Shown here: positions 47,528-58,214 of the stretch, piece by piece
Layout of the letters: each line of letters begins with the position of its first letter
How positions within the stretch are numbered: position 1 is the stretch's first letter
Origin: Yersinia enterocolitica
GTDB taxonomy: Bacteria > Pseudomonadota > Gammaproteobacteria > Enterobacterales > Enterobacteriaceae
DNA: 64,000 bases
NCBI GenBank assembly: GCA_002082245.2
Contig: NBTC02000002.1
Span: forward strand, 248,001-312,000
Direction: 5' to 3'
The notes under the pieces: generated by a model
The model's input: only the letters and a program-made list of their open reading frames with translations
The model's database searches: none
What the model was told of the DNA's origin: nothing
Program-made: the position numbers and the translations under genes

Positions 47528-48352
47528 ATGACTAAAACACGTATTTCCGGCCTGATTAGTGCCACCTTACTAACTGCATGGGTGTCTTCTTTTAGTTTGT
47601 CAGCACAGGCAGCCGAAGCGCTGCGGGTAGCCGCCGATCCGGTTCCTCATGCAGAAATTCTGCAATTTGTGCAAAAACTCGATCCCTCTCTGAACCTGAA
47701 GGTCATCGAGATCCCCAATGGTGTGAACTCGAATGAGTTGCTGGCACACGGTGATGTCGATGCCAACTACTTCCAGCATGTGCCTTATCTGCACTCCCAG
47801 GAGCAGGCGCTGGGGCAAAAATTTGCCGTGGCCGCAACGGTGCATATTGAGCCACTTGGCGTCTATTCCCACAAACATAAAACCTTTGCTGATGTCCCGC
47901 AAAATGGCACGGTAGCGGTGCCGAATAACGTGACTAATCTCAGCCGTGCGCTCTATTTACTGAAAGATCAGGGACTGATTACCTTGAAGCCGGGCTTTAC
48001 CGATCCGGCTAAAAATCAGGCGACGCCGAAGGATATCGCGGACAATCCAAAACACCTGAAAATTTTAGAGATTGAATCACCGCAAATCCCTCGTTCATTG
48101 GATGATGTTGATTTAGCAGTGATTAATGGAAATTATGCGTTGGAGGCAGGGCTTAATCCGGCGAAAGATGCATTAGGACTGGAGAAAGCTGCCGGTAACC
48201 CTTATGCCAATATTCTGGTCACCACCCCCGCGCTGGCCAGTGATCCACGAATCAAACAATTGGCGAAAGATTTACAGTCACCCGAAGTGGCGAAGTTTAT
48301 CACTGAGAAATACGCCGGTTCAGTTATCCCTGTGGCAGGCCTTAAATCATGA
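47528..48352 (+). CDS. MetQ/NlpA-family binding protein without a lipobox
   Basis: From the ATG at 47528 ([21 protein letters not shown]) the protein has 274 residues: a signal peptide to about SAQAAEA near residue 30, then the NlpA-family domain with [33 protein letters not shown] and INGNYAL. These are the methionine-binding family hallmarks. Unlike MetQ, there is no cysteine at the signal cleavage site, so it should be a free periplasmic protein. It probably feeds MetN/MetI, whose genes overlap its end. The ligand may be methionine or a relative. An ATG nine bases upstream is possible too. Confidence 0.85.
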   Translation: MTKTRISGLISATLLTAWVSSFSLSAQAAEALRVAADPVPHAEILQFVQKLDPSLNLKVIEIPNGVNSNELLAHGDVDANYFQHVPYLHSQEQALGQKFAVAATVHIEPLGVYSHKHKTFADVPQNGTVAVPNNVTNLSRALYLLKDQGLITLKPGFTDPAKNQATPKDIADNPKHLKILEIESPQIPRSLDDVDLAVINGNYALEAGLNPAKDALGLEKAAGNPYANILVTTPALASDPRIKQLAKDLQSPEVAKFITEKYAGSVIPVAGLKS

Positions 48353-49335
48353 TTAGCATCGAACGCCTGAGTAAAACCTATCCACAAGGAGGGCTGCCAA
48401 TGGTGGCCCTGGAGGAGGTCTCGCTTGAGATCCCGACAGGCTCGGTGTTCGGTATTATTGGCCGTAGCGGGGCAGGTAAAAGTACCTTAATCCGTTGTCT
48501 AAACCTATTGGAACGGCCCACTTCGGGCCGTATTCAAGTGGATGGCCGGGAATTAACCACACTTTCTGACCGTGAATTGCGGCTGCAACGGCAAAATATC
48601 GGCATGATTTTTCAGAATTTCCATTTACTTCATTCACGTAATGTATGGGACAACATTGCTGTTGGTCTGGAAATTATTGGGATGCCCAAAGCGCAACGCC
48701 AGCAGCGCGTTGCGGAGTTATTGGATTTGGTTGGCTTGAATGACAAGGCTTATGCTTTCCCCTCGCAGTTATCGGGCGGACAAAAACAGCGCGTGGGAAT
48801 TGCCCGAGCGCTGGCCGCCAAACCGTCATATTTGTTATCTGATGAAGCGACTAGCGCGCTGGACCCTGAAACCACCGCATCGATCCTGGCATTGCTCAGT
48901 GATATCAATCGCCAACTTGGATTGACCATCGTGTTGATCACTCACGAATTGGAGGTGGTGAAATCCATCTGTGATAGCGCAGCACTGTTGGAGCGGGGGC
49001 GGGTGGTGGAAACCGGCGCTATTACTGACTTATTGGCATCAACACATTCCCGTTTAGGGCGTTCATTGCTTCCCGCTCGGGGGCCGGCGTCGTTGTCTGG
49101 TGCGCCAGTGGCGGAGCTAACCTTTTTCGATACCTTATCGGCTTCCCCCGTGCTCAGTGAGTTGGCGCAGCAACATGCCGTGGGGGTAACCCTACTTGGC
49201 GGTGGGGTGGAATCGATAGGTGGCCAGCGGGTTGGGCGTTTGCAGGTTGATTTCAGCCACCCAGACGGCGGGTTGAGTTTAGCTGAGGTCTTACAATTTC
49301 TTAATGAGCGTGGCGTGAGGGCAGAACTGATATGA
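48349..49335 (+). CDS. MetN-like ABC transporter ATPase
   Basis: The 328-residue ATPase has Walker [10 protein letters not shown] near 38-46, Q-loop, signature [15 protein letters not shown] near 139-153 and Walker [12 protein letters not shown] near 163-173. The C-terminal NIL domain (about 250-328) is present; in E. coli MetN this domain binds methionine and inhibits transport when pools are full. It overlaps the metQ-like stop and the metI-like start, each as ATGA. A second MetNIQ system probably exists elsewhere in the genome. Confidence 0.92.
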   Translation: MISIERLSKTYPQGGLPMVALEEVSLEIPTGSVFGIIGRSGAGKSTLIRCLNLLERPTSGRIQVDGRELTTLSDRELRLQRQNIGMIFQNFHLLHSRNVWDNIAVGLEIIGMPKAQRQQRVAELLDLVGLNDKAYAFPSQLSGGQKQRVGIARALAAKPSYLLSDEATSALDPETTASILALLSDINRQLGLTIVLITHELEVVKSICDSAALLERGRVVETGAITDLLASTHSRLGRSLLPARGPASLSGAPVAELTFFDTLSASPVLSELAQQHAVGVTLLGGGVESIGGQRVGRLQVDFSHPDGGLSLAEVLQFLNERGVRAELI

Positions 49336-50003
49336 ACAGCGGCATGAGTTGGCAAGATCTGCTGGCACTGGTCACCAATGCCACCGGCGAAACCATCTAT
49401 ATGGTGGTAATTGCCACCTTTTTCACTGTATTGATTGGCTTACCACTGGGGGTGTTGTTATTTATTTCGCGCCCCAATGGGGTTTTGCCTGCGCCGCGCT
49501 TGAATACATTGGTCGGTGCCATTGTTAATCTGGGGCGCTCAATGCCCTTTGTGGTGTTACTGATTGCGTTGATTCCGATTACCCGTTGGATTATCGGCAC
49601 CACGTTAGGCAGTACCGCGGCCATCGTGCCAATTACTCTGGGGGCCATCCCATTTTTTGCCCGAGTGGTCGAAGCGGCCTTGGATGAAGTGGATAAAGGG
49701 CGGATTGAGGCAATTTTATCGATGGGCGGCTCGGCACGCCATGTGATTCAAAAAGTTCTATTGCCAGAGGCACTTCCCGCTTTATTGGCCGGTATTACCT
49801 TAACTGTCGTGATGCTGGTGGGATTCTCATCAATGGCGGGGGTTATTGGTGGCGGTGGATTAGGTGATTTGGCTATTCGTTATGGTTATCAACGTTTTAA
49901 TAATGAAGTGATGGTAGCGACATTAATCATATTGGTCATTTTGGTTCAGGGCGTACAAAGCCTGGGCGATAGATGGGTCAGGTCGTTGGCTCACCGGCGC
50001 TAA
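49332..50003 (+). CDS. MetI-like ABC transporter permease
   Basis: The 223-residue permease has about five membrane segments and the EAA loop near 118-140 ([19 protein letters not shown]), matching MetI. It pairs as a homodimer with MetN to import the ligand of the MetQ-like protein. It is the last gene of the oxygenase-metQNI-like run; about 110 bases later the convergent cystathionine lyase gene ends. Confidence 0.92.
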   Translation: MNSGMSWQDLLALVTNATGETIYMVVIATFFTVLIGLPLGVLLFISRPNGVLPAPRLNTLVGAIVNLGRSMPFVVLLIALIPITRWIIGTTLGSTAAIVPITLGAIPFFARVVEAALDEVDKGRIEAILSMGGSARHVIQKVLLPEALPALLAGITLTVVMLVGFSSMAGVIGGGGLGDLAIRYGYQRFNNEVMVATLIILVILVQGVQSLGDRWVRSLAHRR

Positions 50004-50072
50004 AATTTATCACCACCTATATTTGATATAACAGCCGCGGTATTGATTGCTGTGGTTTCACTGCGTAATAAT

Positions 50073-50103
50073 GGACGTTGCCGCTATCAACGCGGCAACG
50101 TCC
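50073..50103. terminator. Perfect 12-bp hairpin between convergent metI-like and mccB-like genes
   Basis: GGACGTTGCCGC and GCGGCAACGTCC are separated by seven bases. No T-run follows on either strand, so it may be a factor-dependent or bidirectional end. Confidence 0.6.
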
Positions 50104-50116
50104 TGTCAGCAGGAGA

Positions 50117-51262
50117 TTAACCGTTTAGTGCTTGTGCCAAGTCCGCAATCAGATCCTCGGTATCCTCAATACCCACCGACAAACGTAGCAATTGTGGCGT
50201 AATACCGTGTTTCAGCCGGGTTTCTAAGGGGATGGAGGCATGAGTCATGCTATATGGCTGGCTGATTAAACTTTCCACCCCGCCCAAACTTTCGGCCAGG
50301 GTAAACAGATGTGAGCGTTTGATTACCGCGCGAGCGTATTCATCATCCCCTTTCAATCGCACAGAAATCATACCGCCGAAACCCGCCATTTGCCGTGATG
50401 CCAGCTCATGTTGTGGGTGGCTTTTCAGCCCTGGGTAATAGACATTTTCAACTTGTGGTTGCCCTTCGAGCCACTCGGCTATCTGCTGAGCACTGTGATT
50501 ATGTCGCGCCATGCGCAAAGCCAAGGTGCGCAGTCCGCGTAACGTCAGAAAGCTGCTGAAAGGATCTAAAATTCCGCCCACCGCATTGTGCAGAAAGCCT
50601 AACTGTTCTGCCAGTTCAGGGTTATTGCCCACCGCCGCGACGCCAGCGACCACATCAGAATGGCCATTAAGGTATTTGGTGGCGGAATGCACCACAATAT
50701 CAAAGCCCAGTTCCAGCGGGCGCTGGATGTAAGGGGAGGCGAAGGTATTATCGGCCACACTGATAAGTTGATGCTTTTTGGCAATCGCCGCAATGGCCGC
50801 CAGGTCAGCCAGTTTCAGCAATGGATTGGTCGGTGTCTCCACCCAGATCATTTTGGTTTCTGGCAATATTGCTTGTTCTAATGCCTCGGTATCCGCAGGG
50901 GAGACATAGGTCACTCGCAAACCGGCCGTTCGGCTGCGAACTTTTTCCAGCAGGCGATAGGTTCCACCATATAAATCATCCACGGCAATGATATGGCTAC
51001 CCTGATCCAGCAGTTCAAGCACAGTTGAACAGGCTGCCAGACCAGAGGCGAAGGCGTAACCTCGAGTGCCCCCTTCCAGTTCCGCAATCGCCTTTTCCAG
51101 CGCGGCACGCGTTGGGTTGCCGCTGCGCGAATATTCATAACCAGTATGCTCACCGGGAGCGGGTTGTGCGAAGGTGGATGTCGCGTAAATTGCGGGCATC
51201 ACCGCACCGGTGCTATCGGGGGTATAACCGGCATGAACGGTTAAGGTATCGAACTTTGCCAT
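50117..51262 (-). CDS. mccB: Cystathionine gamma-lyase (MccB/MtcC-type, PLP enzyme)
   Basis: The 381-residue Cys/Met-metabolism PLP enzyme has YEYSRSGNPTR near 43-53, FASGLAA near 70-76, the phosphate site, and the PLP-binding lysine in SATKYLNGHSD near 198. The adjacent cystathionine beta-synthase argues for lyase over MetB synthase: together they run reverse transsulfuration from homocysteine to cysteine, like MccAB in Bacillus or MtcBC in Klebsiella. Lyase versus synthase cannot be fixed by sequence alone. AAGGA precedes the ATG. It lies 25 bases after the mccA-like gene. Confidence 0.85.
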   Translation of the reverse strand: MAKFDTLTVHAGYTPDSTGAVMPAIYATSTFAQPAPGEHTGYEYSRSGNPTRAALEKAIAELEGGTRGYAFASGLAACSTVLELLDQGSHIIAVDDLYGGTYRLLEKVRSRTAGLRVTYVSPADTEALEQAILPETKMIWVETPTNPLLKLADLAAIAAIAKKHQLISVADNTFASPYIQRPLELGFDIVVHSATKYLNGHSDVVAGVAAVGNNPELAEQLGFLHNAVGGILDPFSSFLTLRGLRTLALRMARHNHSAQQIAEWLEGQPQVENVYYPGLKSHPQHELASRQMAGFGGMISVRLKGDDEYARAVIKRSHLFTLAESLGGVESLISQPYSMTHASIPLETRLKHGITPQLLRLSVGIEDTEDLIADLAQALNG

Positions 51263-51287
51263 AATAAAAATCCTTAATATGAGAAGA

Positions 51288-52655
51288 TTAAGCCAGCTTT
51301 TGACGCCAGGTATTCAAAACATCAGTGCGGGTAATCAAGCCAAGGAAACGCTCTCCATCCAACACTACTGCTACATGGCCATCATTGAATGTCGCCAGTA
51401 GAGAGCGGTAATCGGCCTCTTTTTGTAATGTGTTCACTTGATGGGTCATAGCGGCACTGGCCGGTAATTTGAAATGGCTGGCATCTGCTTGTACGGTGTT
51501 CAGCAAGTCCCATTCGTCGATTAACCCGACCACTTTTTCGCCGTCTAATACGGGTAGTTGGGAGATGTCATATAGGCGCATTCGGGCGTGAGCCACGGCC
51601 AGCGTGTCCTGCGGTGAAACAGAAATTGTTGCGCCGTCCTCATGACGATAAGTGATGAAATCACGCAAATCGCCATACTGGGGCTTGCTCAGCAAACCTT
51701 GTTCCATGAGCCAGTAATCGTTGAACATTTTGGACAGGTACTTGTTGCCGCTGTCGCAAACGAAGGTGACCACTCGCTTTGGTGTGGTTTGCTCGCGGCA
51801 ATAGCGTAATGCTGCGGCCAGTAGGGTGCCGGTAGATGAGCCTGCCAGTACCCCTTCTTCCCGCAATAGCGCGCGTGCGGTGCTGAAGGCTTCAGCATCA
51901 TCGATGCGATAAGATTTTTTTACCTGAGAAAAGTTGCTCAGTGGCGGGATAAAATCCTCACCAATTCCTTCGACCAGCCAGCTACCCGCATCGCCAATCT
52001 GCGAGCTGTCGACGTAATCTGCCAAAATAGATCCCGCAGGATCGGCCAGTACGAACTCGGTGGCGGGTGAAACCTCGGCAAAGTATTGGCTCAGGCCGCT
52101 CAGGGTGCCGCTGGAGCCAACACCCACCACGATGGCATCGACCTGCCCATCCATCTGTTGCCACAGCTCAGGGCCGGTCGATGTCCGGTGCGCCGCGGGG
52201 TTTGCCGGGTTATTGAATTGATCGATATAGAAAGCCCCCGGTGTTTCCTGCGCCAGACGCAGAGCATAGTCCTGATAATAAGCCGGATGCCCTTTGCCCA
52301 CATCCGAGCGGGTCAATAGCACTTGTGCGCCCAATGCTCGCAGGTGGAAAATTTTCTCCTGGCTCATTTTATCCGGTACCACTAATAGCAGTTTGTAACC
52401 TTTTAGCGCCGCCACCAATGCCAACCCAAGGCCGGTATTGCCAGCGGTGGCTTCAATGATGGTTCCGCCGGGTTGCAGCAACCCTTCTTTTTCAGCTTGC
52501 TCAATCATCGAGAGCGCGACACGGTCTTTAATCGACCCACCGGGATTTTGATTTTCCAGCTTGACGAACAGTTGGCATGGGCCGGTATCAAAGTGGGTCA
52601 GTTCCAGTAGCGGGGTGTGGCCGATAAGATCAAGTACCGAGCGTGGGATAGCCAT
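51288..52655 (-). CDS. mccA: Cystathionine beta-synthase with C-terminal CBS pair (MccA/MtcB-type)
   Basis: From the ATG at 52655 (MAIPRSVLDLIGHTPLLELTHFD), with TGGAG eight bases upstream, the protein has 455 residues. Residues 1-320 are a fold-type II PLP domain with the Schiff-base Lys43 in GGSIKDR, EATAGNTG and GVGSSGTLSG. A Bateman module of two CBS domains fills about 335-455, as in eukaryotic cystathionine beta-synthase, suggesting allosteric control by an adenosyl ligand. It makes cystathionine from serine (or O-acetylserine) and homocysteine. It is the first gene of the pair with mccB. Confidence 0.87.
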   Translation of the reverse strand: MAIPRSVLDLIGHTPLLELTHFDTGPCQLFVKLENQNPGGSIKDRVALSMIEQAEKEGLLQPGGTIIEATAGNTGLGLALVAALKGYKLLLVVPDKMSQEKIFHLRALGAQVLLTRSDVGKGHPAYYQDYALRLAQETPGAFYIDQFNNPANPAAHRTSTGPELWQQMDGQVDAIVVGVGSSGTLSGLSQYFAEVSPATEFVLADPAGSILADYVDSSQIGDAGSWLVEGIGEDFIPPLSNFSQVKKSYRIDDAEAFSTARALLREEGVLAGSSTGTLLAAALRYCREQTTPKRVVTFVCDSGNKYLSKMFNDYWLMEQGLLSKPQYGDLRDFITYRHEDGATISVSPQDTLAVAHARMRLYDISQLPVLDGEKVVGLIDEWDLLNTVQADASHFKLPASAAMTHQVNTLQKEADYRSLLATFNDGHVAVVLDGERFLGLITRTDVLNTWRQKLA

Positions 52656-53089
52656 TGCATACTCCAGCATTATTTGTTTAACAGCATAAATTGTTTAACA
52701 GCATGAATTTGGATAACAACTGATGGGCTGGATAATAGCGCTAGCGGCTTAAGCATTAAAAAGAACAAATAACCTGTCTATATTACCTTTTGTTATATAT
52801 TTATGTTTTTTTAGACGTTTAGGTGCTTAGGTGTAAGGATGTTCAGACAGGAAGATGGTTAGCCGTATAGCCATCGATATTCACAAAAAACAGTCTCTTT
52901 ACAAAACAAAACGTAAAACTACGCCCAATTGAGCCAGCAATGGGATAAATTTAGAAAAGGGACTGAAATATGACTAAGCTAATATTTCAGTCTAAGTGAA
53001 AAGACGTTATTTTTTCGCTAATTGGACAGTGGTTGGTTCTGGGAATACCACTTATTTCCAATTATTAGCAAGGATACTCTGGCGACCTC
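52656..53089. other. Divergent region between mccA-like and dacC-like genes
   Basis: AT-rich, no credible ORF. AGACGTTT at 52813 resembles one MetJ half box, but the following octamers do not match well. Promoters for both genes are expected here. Confidence 0.45.
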
Positions 53090-54295
53090 ATGATGAAATT
53101 TATCCTCCCCTTTAAGATAAAGAAATTAACCTTCAGTGCTGGCTTATTGCTTTTGGTGCTGCCCGCCGCGCATGCGGCTGGAGACCCGGCTGCTCCGCCG
53201 GTAGATGCCAAAGCCTATGTGCTGATGGATTACAACAGTGGAAAGGTGTTGGTGGAAGGGAACAGTGACCAGCGCCTCGATCCGGCCAGTTTGACTAAGA
53301 TTATGTCCAGTTATGTGATTGGACAGGCCATTAAAGCGGGGAAAGTGCACCCTGATGATTTAGTGACCGTGGGGAAAGATGCCTGGGCTACGGGTAATCC
53401 GGCATTACGTGGTTCCTCACTGATGTTTTTGAAACCGGGCGATCAGGTAAAATTGTCCGATTTGAATAAAGGTATTGTGATTCAGTCAGGCAATGATGCC
53501 AGTATTGCGTTGGCCGATTATGTGGCTGGTAGCCAAGACAGTTTTGTTGGCCTGATGAACAATTACGCCAAAGCCTTGGGTCTGGCGAATACTCACTTTA
53601 TGACCGTCCATGGTCTTGATGCGCCAGGGCAGTACAGCACTGCGCGGGATATGGCGGTATTAGGTCAGGCACTGATCCGCGACGTGCCGGAAGAGTATGC
53701 GCTGCACAAAGAGAAAGAATTCACTTTTAATAAGATTCGTCAGATTAACCGTAATCGTCTGCTATGGAGCACTAATCTCAATGTGGATGGCATGAAAACC
53801 GGTTTTACCTCCGGTGCGGGGCATAATCTGGTCGCGTCTGCAACCGAAGGGCCAATGCGTTTAATCTCTGTGGTGTTAGGTGCACCCAGTGATCGGGTTC
53901 GCTTTAGTGAAAGTGAAAAACTGTTGACCTGGGGCTTCCGTTTCTATGAAACCGTGGTGCCGATTAAAGCCACCAAACCTTTTGTGACGCAGAAAGTGTG
54001 GTTTGGTGATACCGGCGAGGCCGAGCTTGGGGTGGCAGAGGATGCCGCTATCACTATCCCGAAAGGGCAGATGAAGGATCTTAAAGCCAGTTATAAGTTG
54101 GATCAAACGGAGCTGCGTGCGCCGCTGGCCAAAAATCAAGTGGTCGGAACCATCGATTTTCAGCTTAATGGCAAGACGATTGACCAACGCCCGCTGGTGG
54201 TATTAAACGAAGTAAAAGAGGGCGGTTTCTTTAGTCGCATCTGGGACTTCGTGATGATGAAACTCAGTCAATGGTTTGGTAGCGTATTTGGCTAG
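53090..54295 (+). CDS. dacC: DacC-like D-alanyl-D-alanine carboxypeptidase (penicillin-binding protein 5/6 family)
   Basis: The 401-residue class C low-mass PBP has a signal peptide (residues 1-29, ending AHAA), catalytic Ser67-Lys70 (SLTK), SGN at 133-135 and KTG at 236-238. A beta-rich domain follows, then the amphipathic membrane-anchoring tail [19 protein letters not shown]. The tail and length resemble E. coli DacC (400) more than DacA or DacD. It trims terminal D-Ala from peptidoglycan pentapeptides. AAGGA lies about 15 bases before the ATG pair, and the second ATG at 53093 is also possible. Confidence 0.9.
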   Translation: MMKFILPFKIKKLTFSAGLLLLVLPAAHAAGDPAAPPVDAKAYVLMDYNSGKVLVEGNSDQRLDPASLTKIMSSYVIGQAIKAGKVHPDDLVTVGKDAWATGNPALRGSSLMFLKPGDQVKLSDLNKGIVIQSGNDASIALADYVAGSQDSFVGLMNNYAKALGLANTHFMTVHGLDAPGQYSTARDMAVLGQALIRDVPEEYALHKEKEFTFNKIRQINRNRLLWSTNLNVDGMKTGFTSGAGHNLVASATEGPMRLISVVLGAPSDRVRFSESEKLLTWGFRFYETVVPIKATKPFVTQKVWFGDTGEAELGVAEDAAITIPKGQMKDLKASYKLDQTELRAPLAKNQVVGTIDFQLNGKTIDQRPLVVLNEVKEGGFFSRIWDFVMMKLSQWFGSVFG

Positions 54296-54322
54296 TTTAA
54301 AGAAGATGATTGATTAATAAGA

Positions 54323-54350
54323 AAAAGGGCTACTGAAAAGTAGCCCTTTT
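54323..54350. terminator. Bidirectional terminator between dacC-like and sdaB
   Basis: AAAAGGGCTACT and AGTAGCCCTTTT form a perfect stem with a GAAA loop, flanked by A and T runs. It serves both convergent genes. Confidence 0.93.
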
Positions 54351-54381
54351 AGCATATTAGGTGACCTATCACTGATATAAA

Positions 54382-55749
54382 TCAGTTACAGGCAACGATC
54401 TTGATTGCTAACCCCCCTCGGGAGGTTTCGCGGTATTTAGAATTCATATCTTTGCCGGTTTCATACATCGTTTCGATGACTTTATCCAGACAAACACTGG
54501 GTTCGCTAGTACGACGTAGCGCCATGCGCGCAGAGTTAACGGCTTGCACCGCAGAAATTGCATTACGCTCAATACACGGCACTTGAACTTGCCCTGCCAC
54601 TGGGTCACAGGTCAGCCCTAGGTTATGCTCCATCGCGATTTCTGCTGCAATGCACACCTGAGCAGGGCTACCGCCCATCAACTCAGCCAAGCCTGCTGCG
54701 GCCATGGAACAGGCCACACCCACTTCGCCCTGACAACCCACTTCAGCGCCGGAAATAGACGCATTCATTTTATACAGCGCCCCAATCACACCAGAGACCA
54801 GGAAGTAGCGACTGTATGAGTTCTCATTTACCTGACGAATGAATTTGTCGTAGTAAGATAAAACTGCCGGAATAATGCCACACGCGCCGTTAGTCGGGGC
54901 AGTCACGACCCGCCCGCCCGCAGCGTTCTCTTCATTGACGGCTAATGCATACATATTAATCCAATCGACAACCATCATCGGATCCGAGTTATTTTTATCG
55001 GTACTAACCAGCATTCGGCGCAAAGCTGCGGCGCGACGTGGTACTTTCATTGGACCAGGCAATAACCCTTCAGTATTGATGCCGCGCTCAATACCGGCAC
55101 GCATCACTGCCCAGATTGCGGCAAAGTGAGCACTTATTTCGGCTTTGCTGTGCAATGCCAGTTCATTTTGCATCACTAAACCGGACAGTGATAAACCGGT
55201 ATCTTTACAGTGCTTTTGCAAGTCACGGGCAGACTTGAACGGATAAGGCACAGTAATCGCTTGGCTATCTTCCTGACCAAAGTGTGCTTCATCGACAATA
55301 AAACCACCGCCGATGGAGTAATACGTTTTACTGAAAATACAGTCATCACCCGCATGAGCGCTGATGGTCATACCATTTTCGTGCAATGGCAGGTTAGTGC
55401 TGTGGAAGTTCATCCCGCCATTGGCCGGGAAATCAACTTCGTGGCTGCCGTTTGCCAACAGCAGACGTTCCCGCAACTCTACATCGCGGATAAAACCAGA
55501 GATTGCATCAATATCAACGGTATCAGGCAGATTCCCCGCCAAACCCATAATAATCGCAATATCGGTATGATGGCCTTTACCGGTAAGAGACAAAGAGCCG
55601 TAAACATCAACAGTGATTCGGGTGACGGCAGAAAGATGCCCCAGTTCGATTAGGTCATCGGTAAACAGCTTGCCAGCCTTCATTGGGCCGACGGTATGAG
55701 AGCTGGATGGACCAATACCAATCTTGAAAATGTCAAAAACGCTGACCAT
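54382..55749 (-). CDS. sdaB: SdaB, L-serine dehydratase
   Basis: The 455-residue iron-sulfur serine dehydratase starts MVSVFDIFKIGIGPSSSHTVGPMKAG, the hallmark of the beta domain. Iron-sulfur cysteines are expected in TNGACGIIPAV near 288, VGCQGEVGVACS near 337-348 and LTCDPVAGQVQVPC near 384-397. It converts L-serine to pyruvate and ammonia. The preceding sdaC serine carrier gene points to SdaB rather than SdaA. AGGGG lies before the ATG. Confidence 0.94.
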   Translation of the reverse strand: MVSVFDIFKIGIGPSSSHTVGPMKAGKLFTDDLIELGHLSAVTRITVDVYGSLSLTGKGHHTDIAIIMGLAGNLPDTVDIDAISGFIRDVELRERLLLANGSHEVDFPANGGMNFHSTNLPLHENGMTISAHAGDDCIFSKTYYSIGGGFIVDEAHFGQEDSQAITVPYPFKSARDLQKHCKDTGLSLSGLVMQNELALHSKAEISAHFAAIWAVMRAGIERGINTEGLLPGPMKVPRRAAALRRMLVSTDKNNSDPMMVVDWINMYALAVNEENAAGGRVVTAPTNGACGIIPAVLSYYDKFIRQVNENSYSRYFLVSGVIGALYKMNASISGAEVGCQGEVGVACSMAAAGLAELMGGSPAQVCIAAEIAMEHNLGLTCDPVAGQVQVPCIERNAISAVQAVNSARMALRRTSEPSVCLDKVIETMYETGKDMNSKYRETSRGGLAIKIVACN

Positions 55750-55805
55750 ATATCGCCCCTTAAAGGTTCTAATTATTAAAGTGATGACATTGCCGTGGTA
55801 GGAAG

Positions 55806-55885
55806 CCGGAGCGGACGCTCCGGTTTTTGAAACAATTTACAACATCAGACCATGATAACTGGCTGGCCGTGGACGTTGGCCAGCC
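55806..55885. other. Two hairpins between sdaC and sdaB
   Basis: CCGGAGCG/CGCTCCGG at 55806-55823 is followed by T5 on the plus strand. GGCTGGCC/GGCCAGCC at 55861-55885 encloses nine bases. Both lie just past the sdaC stop in the minus transcript; on that strand neither has a good T-tract, so they look like mRNA stability or partial attenuation elements. Confidence 0.5.
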
Positions 55886-55891
55886 TCAGAA

Positions 55892-57187
55892 TCATTTACC
55901 GAACAGGCTGAACAAGATTGCAGAGATAGCAATCAGGCCCATGATAACCACGAATACGTTGCTGATATGGCCGCTGTACTTACGCATCGCTGGAACTTTA
56001 TGGATTGCGTACATTGGCATCAGGAACAACAGCATCGCGATGATTGGGCCACCCAAGGTTTCAATCATACCCAAAATGCTTGGGTTCATGGTTGCGACGA
56101 TCCAGGTTGTTACCAGCATGAACAGGGCAGTAATACGGTTCAGTTTGTCATGATTGATAGTTTTGCCTTTGCTACGCAGAGACTTAATCATCATGCCATT
56201 AAAGCCTTCACGTGCGCCCAGATAGTGACCCAGGAAAGACTTGGTGATAGCGATAAAGGCAATAACCGGCGCCATGTAGGCAATTATTGGAGTATTAAAG
56301 TGGTTAGCCAGGTAAGACAGAATAGAAATGTTCTGGCTTTTCGCATCCGCCAGATCCGCAGGAGACAGGCTCAGTACGCAACTGAAGACGAAGAACATAA
56401 CGGTGACAACCATCATGATGTGAGCAAAAGCCAAAATGCGTGAACATTTTTTCTCTGCATCTACGCCGTACTCTTCACGTTTTGATACTGCAAACGCCGA
56501 GATGATAGGGGAGTGGTTGAATGAGAACACCATGACCGGAATAACCAGCCACATGGTCATCCACAGACCGCTACCAGTACCGTTGCCGTCCATTGATACA
56601 TGTTCAAATATTGCACCGGTCCAGTTAGGGATCAGGTACACAGCCAACAACATCAATGCTGCAACAAACGGGAATACCAGAATACTCATTGCTTTTACAA
56701 TGGCATGCTCACCAAAACGCACGATAGTCATCAGGCCCACGATCAGAATCAGGGACAAAATAGCACGCGGTGGTGATGGCAGATGCATCTGGTGGGTAAT
56801 GAAGCTATCAACGGTGTTGGTGATTGCCACACTGTATACCAATAAAATCGGGTAGATAGCGAAGAAGTAAAGCAGGGTAATCAACTTACCTGCGCCGATA
56901 CCAAAGTGCTCTTCAACCACTTCAGTAATGTCTTCACCTGGGTTTTTGCCTGACAGCACAAACCGGCAGAGACCACGGTGAGCAAAGAAGGTCATCGGGA
57001 AAGCAATGATGGCCATTACAATCAGCGGCAGAAGGCCGCCGATACCGGCATTGATAGGCAGGAACAATACGCCTGCACCGATTGCAGTACCGTACAGGCC
57101 CAACATCCACATGGTGTCACTTTTACGCCATGTGCTTGATGAAACTTTTCCCGGGGAGGCAATAGTGCCTGCTTGAGTAGTGTCCAT
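55892..57187 (-). CDS. sdaC: SdaC, serine/H+ symporter
   Basis: From the ATG at 57187 ([33 protein letters not shown]), with GGAG seven bases upstream, the protein has 431 residues, close to the 429 of E. coli SdaC. It has eleven membrane segments of the hydroxy/aromatic amino acid permease family; [15 protein letters not shown] and [27 protein letters not shown] are conserved. It imports serine for SdaB. In E. coli sdaC is CRP- and Lrp-influenced; the 1-kb upstream region could hold such sites, though I could not fix one. Confidence 0.95.
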   Translation of the reverse strand: MDTTQAGTIASPGKVSSSTWRKSDTMWMLGLYGTAIGAGVLFLPINAGIGGLLPLIVMAIIAFPMTFFAHRGLCRFVLSGKNPGEDITEVVEEHFGIGAGKLITLLYFFAIYPILLVYSVAITNTVDSFITHQMHLPSPPRAILSLILIVGLMTIVRFGEHAIVKAMSILVFPFVAALMLLAVYLIPNWTGAIFEHVSMDGNGTGSGLWMTMWLVIPVMVFSFNHSPIISAFAVSKREEYGVDAEKKCSRILAFAHIMMVVTVMFFVFSCVLSLSPADLADAKSQNISILSYLANHFNTPIIAYMAPVIAFIAITKSFLGHYLGAREGFNGMMIKSLRSKGKTINHDKLNRITALFMLVTTWIVATMNPSILGMIETLGGPIIAMLLFLMPMYAIHKVPAMRKYSGHISNVFVVIMGLIAISAILFSLFGK

Positions 57188-58214
57188 AAAGATCTCCACT
57201 GTGAACACGTTAATTTAAAATTAAGAGCCGAAAGTTAGATACCCGCTATGCATTATCGAGTTGCATAATCAGGCGAAAAATTCAGTCAAAACGATTCGTT
57301 TAAAATTGGTGCCCTGGTTATTACTTTGGTGCCGTAATCGTGCTTTATACCTAAATTGTCAAGTGCAAAATTTAACCGATATTAAGAAGATGAATTCGCG
57401 GTATCGGATATTTTTGGTGTTCTTGGAAGAACAATAGTTTTTGCTGGCGGCAAGATAGCGATTTGCAGTGAAAACTACCGTGATCATGCTCCCAAATGCT
57501 TAATAAACTCGCCGCCGATCATTTGTTACGAATTTAAAACTGATTGTTATGTAAATGTTTATGATTTATCACTAGAAATAATGAAAAGTATACTTTCCCT
57601 TCTGGCCGATAAATAAACAGACTATTCTTTATTCCTTGCTTCTTGGCGTGCAATATATTTTAACCACGCTTATGGATCTAGCGGAAATCGATTTTTTCAC
57701 TGATTTATTGATGAATATCATTAGTTTAAAACAACAAAAATAATTTAACTTGTTGATTTTTAATGTTATTAAATCAATTATCATGTGATGGTGGTTTATG
57801 GATTTGATGATAAATTCAACAGGAAAATAAGAGGAAAAAAGACAATAGGCATAGTGAGGGGGAATAAGTCAGCGCATGATTATTAGTATCGAGCCCTATA
57901 TTTGTCATATAAATTTTTTCTGTCACTAATTTGTCTGACAATAAACTAACGTTATTCTTTTATTTAAATGCGTTAAATGAACACTAAATGTTAAATTAAT
58001 TTACCTTAAATCTTTATACTGTTGCATGTTCATTTAATAATGGAATTGTGTTTTAGAAATTTGATAGGCAAAGAGTGATTTAACCACAAATATAATATGG
58101 TTATTTAATGTTGTGCTATTCTGCTTAAATATAATCCAATTTTTACTTGATATATGCGGATAGGTTTATCGACCCGGTATTTACCGGGTTAAGATTTTTG
58201 CTATGTAATCAAGT
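57188..58214. other. Long AT-rich intergenic region between sdaC and deoR
   Basis: About one kilobase without a credible gene. The sdaC promoter is on the left. A 16-18 bp hairpin, ACCCGGTA/TACCGGGT at 58172-58189, lies 26 bases beyond the deoR stop and is probably its terminator, with a weak tail. Runs of TTTAAATG-like sequence suggest an H-NS or Lrp-type target, which is only inference. Confidence 0.5.

Noticed and set aside
52813..52836. MetJ boxes upstream of the mccA-like gene
   Set aside because: Only the first octamer (AGACGTTT) is close to AGACGTCT; the next two match at about half the positions.
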